A DNA stretch of 64,000 nucleotides from Sphingopyxis lindanitolerans. GTDB taxonomy: Bacteria > Pseudomonadota > Alphaproteobacteria > Sphingomonadales > Sphingomonadaceae. The notes beneath the pieces are model-generated. The model searched no databases, had not been told where the DNA came from, and worked only from the letters and a program-made list of their open reading frames with translations. The stretch is taken from assembly GCF_002993885.1 (NCBI RefSeq), contig NZ_CM009578.1:3801569-3865568 (forward strand). The letters run 5' to 3'. This document shows, in pieces, positions 62,904 to 64,000 of the stretch (positions are counted from its first letter, which is position 1; each line of letters opens with the position of its first letter). The position numbers and the translations under genes were made by a program.

Positions 62904-64000
62904 ATGGCACCTGCCAATCCCCCTGTGGCGCCTAAAGTCGCGCCCAAAAGCCAGCCCGATGGCGCGACCGGCGTTCTCGTCCTCGCCGACGGCACGATCC
63001 TGTGGGGCGTCGGATATGGCGCGGCGGGCGCGGGGGTGGGGGAGATTTGCTTCAACACCGCGATGACCGGCTATCAGGAAATCCTGACCGACCCGAGCTA
63101 TGCGGGGCAGGTCGTCACCTTCACCTTTCCGCACATCGGCAATGTCGGGGCGAACCCCGAGGATATGGAGCGCGGCGTTCCCGGCGCGCTCGGCTGCATC
63201 ACCCGCGAACTGCCGACGGCGCCCAGCAATTTTCGCAGCGTCCAGAGCCTGCCCGACTGGATGGCCGAACAGGGCGTGATCGGGCTTGCCGGCATCGACA
63301 CCCGCGCGCTGACCCGTCGCATCCGCGACGCGGGGGCGCCGAACGGGGTGATCGCGCATAGCGTCGACGGCCAGTTCGACGTCGACGAGTTGCTGGCGAT
63401 GGCACGCGGCTGGGCGGGGCTGGAGGGCATGGACCTCGCGAAGGCGGTCAGCCGGACCGATACGGGCGATTGGGATGCCGGGGTCTGGGCTTTGGGGCAG
63501 GGCTATTCTTCCCCCCTCCCGCTTGCGGGAGGGGGCGGGCGAGGGCCTGTTTCCGAAGGCGCGCCATCCGACATGCCCCCCCCTAACCCCTCCGGCAAGC
63601 GGGAGGGGGTCAGCAGGCCCCATGTCGTCGCGATCGACTATGGCGCGAAGGACAATATCTTTCGCAACCTGGTCAAGGCCGGCGCGCGCGTCACCGTGGT
63701 GCCCGCGACCGCGACCCTCGACGAGGTGCTGAGCCATCACCCCGACGGCGTGTTCCTGTCGAACGGCCCCGGCGATCCCGCGGCGACGGGCGCCTATGCG
63801 GTGCCGCTGATCCGGGGGCTGCTCGACCGTGACATTCCGCTGTTCGGCATCTGCCTCGGCCACCAGATGCTCGGCATCGCGGTCGGCGCCAAGACGATCA
63901 AGATGCACCAGGGCCACCGCGGCGCGAACCATCCGGTGCAGCGCGCCGAAGATGGCGTGGTCGAGATCACCAGCATGAACCACGGCTTCGCGGTCGACGC
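62904..64000 (+). CDS. carA: Carbamoyl-phosphate synthase small subunit, N-terminal part
   Basis: CarA is the glutaminase subunit that supplies ammonia for carbamoyl phosphate. The gene is open at the right edge; 365 codons are visible. The N-terminal domain has EICFNTAMTGYQEILTDPSY and FTFPHIGNVGANPEDMERG; the glutaminase domain begins HVVAIDYGAKDNIFRNLV and contains LSNGPGDP and the nucleophile elbow FGICLGHQMLG. Between the two domains, residues about 202-239 are an extra proline- and glycine-rich stretch encoded in frame by a pair of palindromic repeats. Catalytic residues are intact. Confidence 0.96.
   Translation, partial: MAPANPPVAPKVAPKSQPDGATGVLVLADGTILWGVGYGAAGAGVGEICFNTAMTGYQEILTDPSYAGQVVTFTFPHIGNVGANPEDMERGVPGALGCITRELPTAPSNFRSVQSLPDWMAEQGVIGLAGIDTRALTRRIRDAGAPNGVIAHSVDGQFDVDELLAMARGWAGLEGMDLAKAVSRTDTGDWDAGVWALGQGYSSPLPLAGGGGRGPVSEGAPSDMPPPNPSGKREGVSRPHVVAIDYGAKDNIFRNLVKAGARVTVVPATATLDEVLSHHPDGVFLSNGPGDPAATGAYAVPLIRGLLDRDIPLFGICLGHQMLGIAVGAKTIKMHQGHRGANHPVQRAEDGVVEITSMNHGFAVD
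63507..63620. repeat. Palindromic repeat pair inserted in frame within carA
   Basis: CCCTCCCGCTTGCGGGAGGG with a GAGGGCCTG tail and, in opposite orientation, CCCCTCCGGCAAGCGGGAGG with GTCAGCAGGCC flank 114 bp, exactly 38 codons. The unit matches the repeats at 61829, 62215 and 62278. No stop codon arises in the carA frame. Confidence 0.92.

Overview
The window is GC-rich, densely coded bacterial chromosome. It looks like an alphaproteobacterium of the Sphingomonadaceae, probably Sphingopyxis or a close relative. This is inferred from the two TonB-dependent receptors, the yqeY-dnaG-rpoD block beside a divergent carA, the copABCD set, and the many short intergenic palindromes with CCCTCCCG, GTCATCCCGG or GTCATTGCGAG cores. 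I saw no rRNA, tRNA, CRISPR array, prophage or transposase.

Layout. 0-11 kb is mostly housekeeping: aroQ, thiS-thiG, a DUF1254 protein, a Crp/Fnr regulator, CsbD, envelope proteins, rarD, pyrC, ygfZ and a retropepsin-like protease. 11-14 kb holds a paired inverted repeat, an MBL hydrolase and a divergent LysR/pirin pair. 14-20 kb is a metal-resistance island: copD-copC on the minus strand, and on the plus strand a CnrY/CnrX/CnrH-like anti-sigma, metal sensor and ECF sigma module followed by copA-copB. 20-24 kb carries an FAH-family hydrolase and an Lrp-linked D-alanine module (alr-dadA-ridA). 24-31.5 kb looks like one regulon: a predicted metal-dependent hydrolase, a 1412-residue TonB receptor fused to a second barrel, a TetR regulator and an exported repeat protein, with TTGACATCA-type operators in front of the three structural genes.

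32-47 kb is a catabolic island. It has a TonB receptor, cytochrome P450, AraC regulator and alcohol dehydrogenase in one tight operon. A minus-strand set follows with a hydratase, a methylsuccinyl-CoA-dehydrogenase-type enzyme, a thiolase, a class III CoA transferase, a second acyl-CoA dehydrogenase and an SDR. An IclR regulator and a ferredoxin reductase end the island. The likely logic is uptake, hydroxylation, oxidation of the alcohol, CoA activation and beta-oxidation of an unidentified, probably alicyclic or branched substrate. No ferredoxin is present in the window.

47-57.5 kb is mixed: DUF4126, NUDIX, DUF817, an Amj-type flippase, a CoxE-like VWA protein and a MoxR ATPase separated by a Tiki-like protein and a soluble chemotaxis-type transducer, then a PspC protein. 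57.8-64 kb is the macromolecular-synthesis block rpoD-dnaG-(DUF559)-yqeY with carA divergent. Palindromic repeats are dense here; a pair of them sits in frame inside carA, and another forms the 3' end of the DUF559 gene and the likely ribosome binding site of dnaG.
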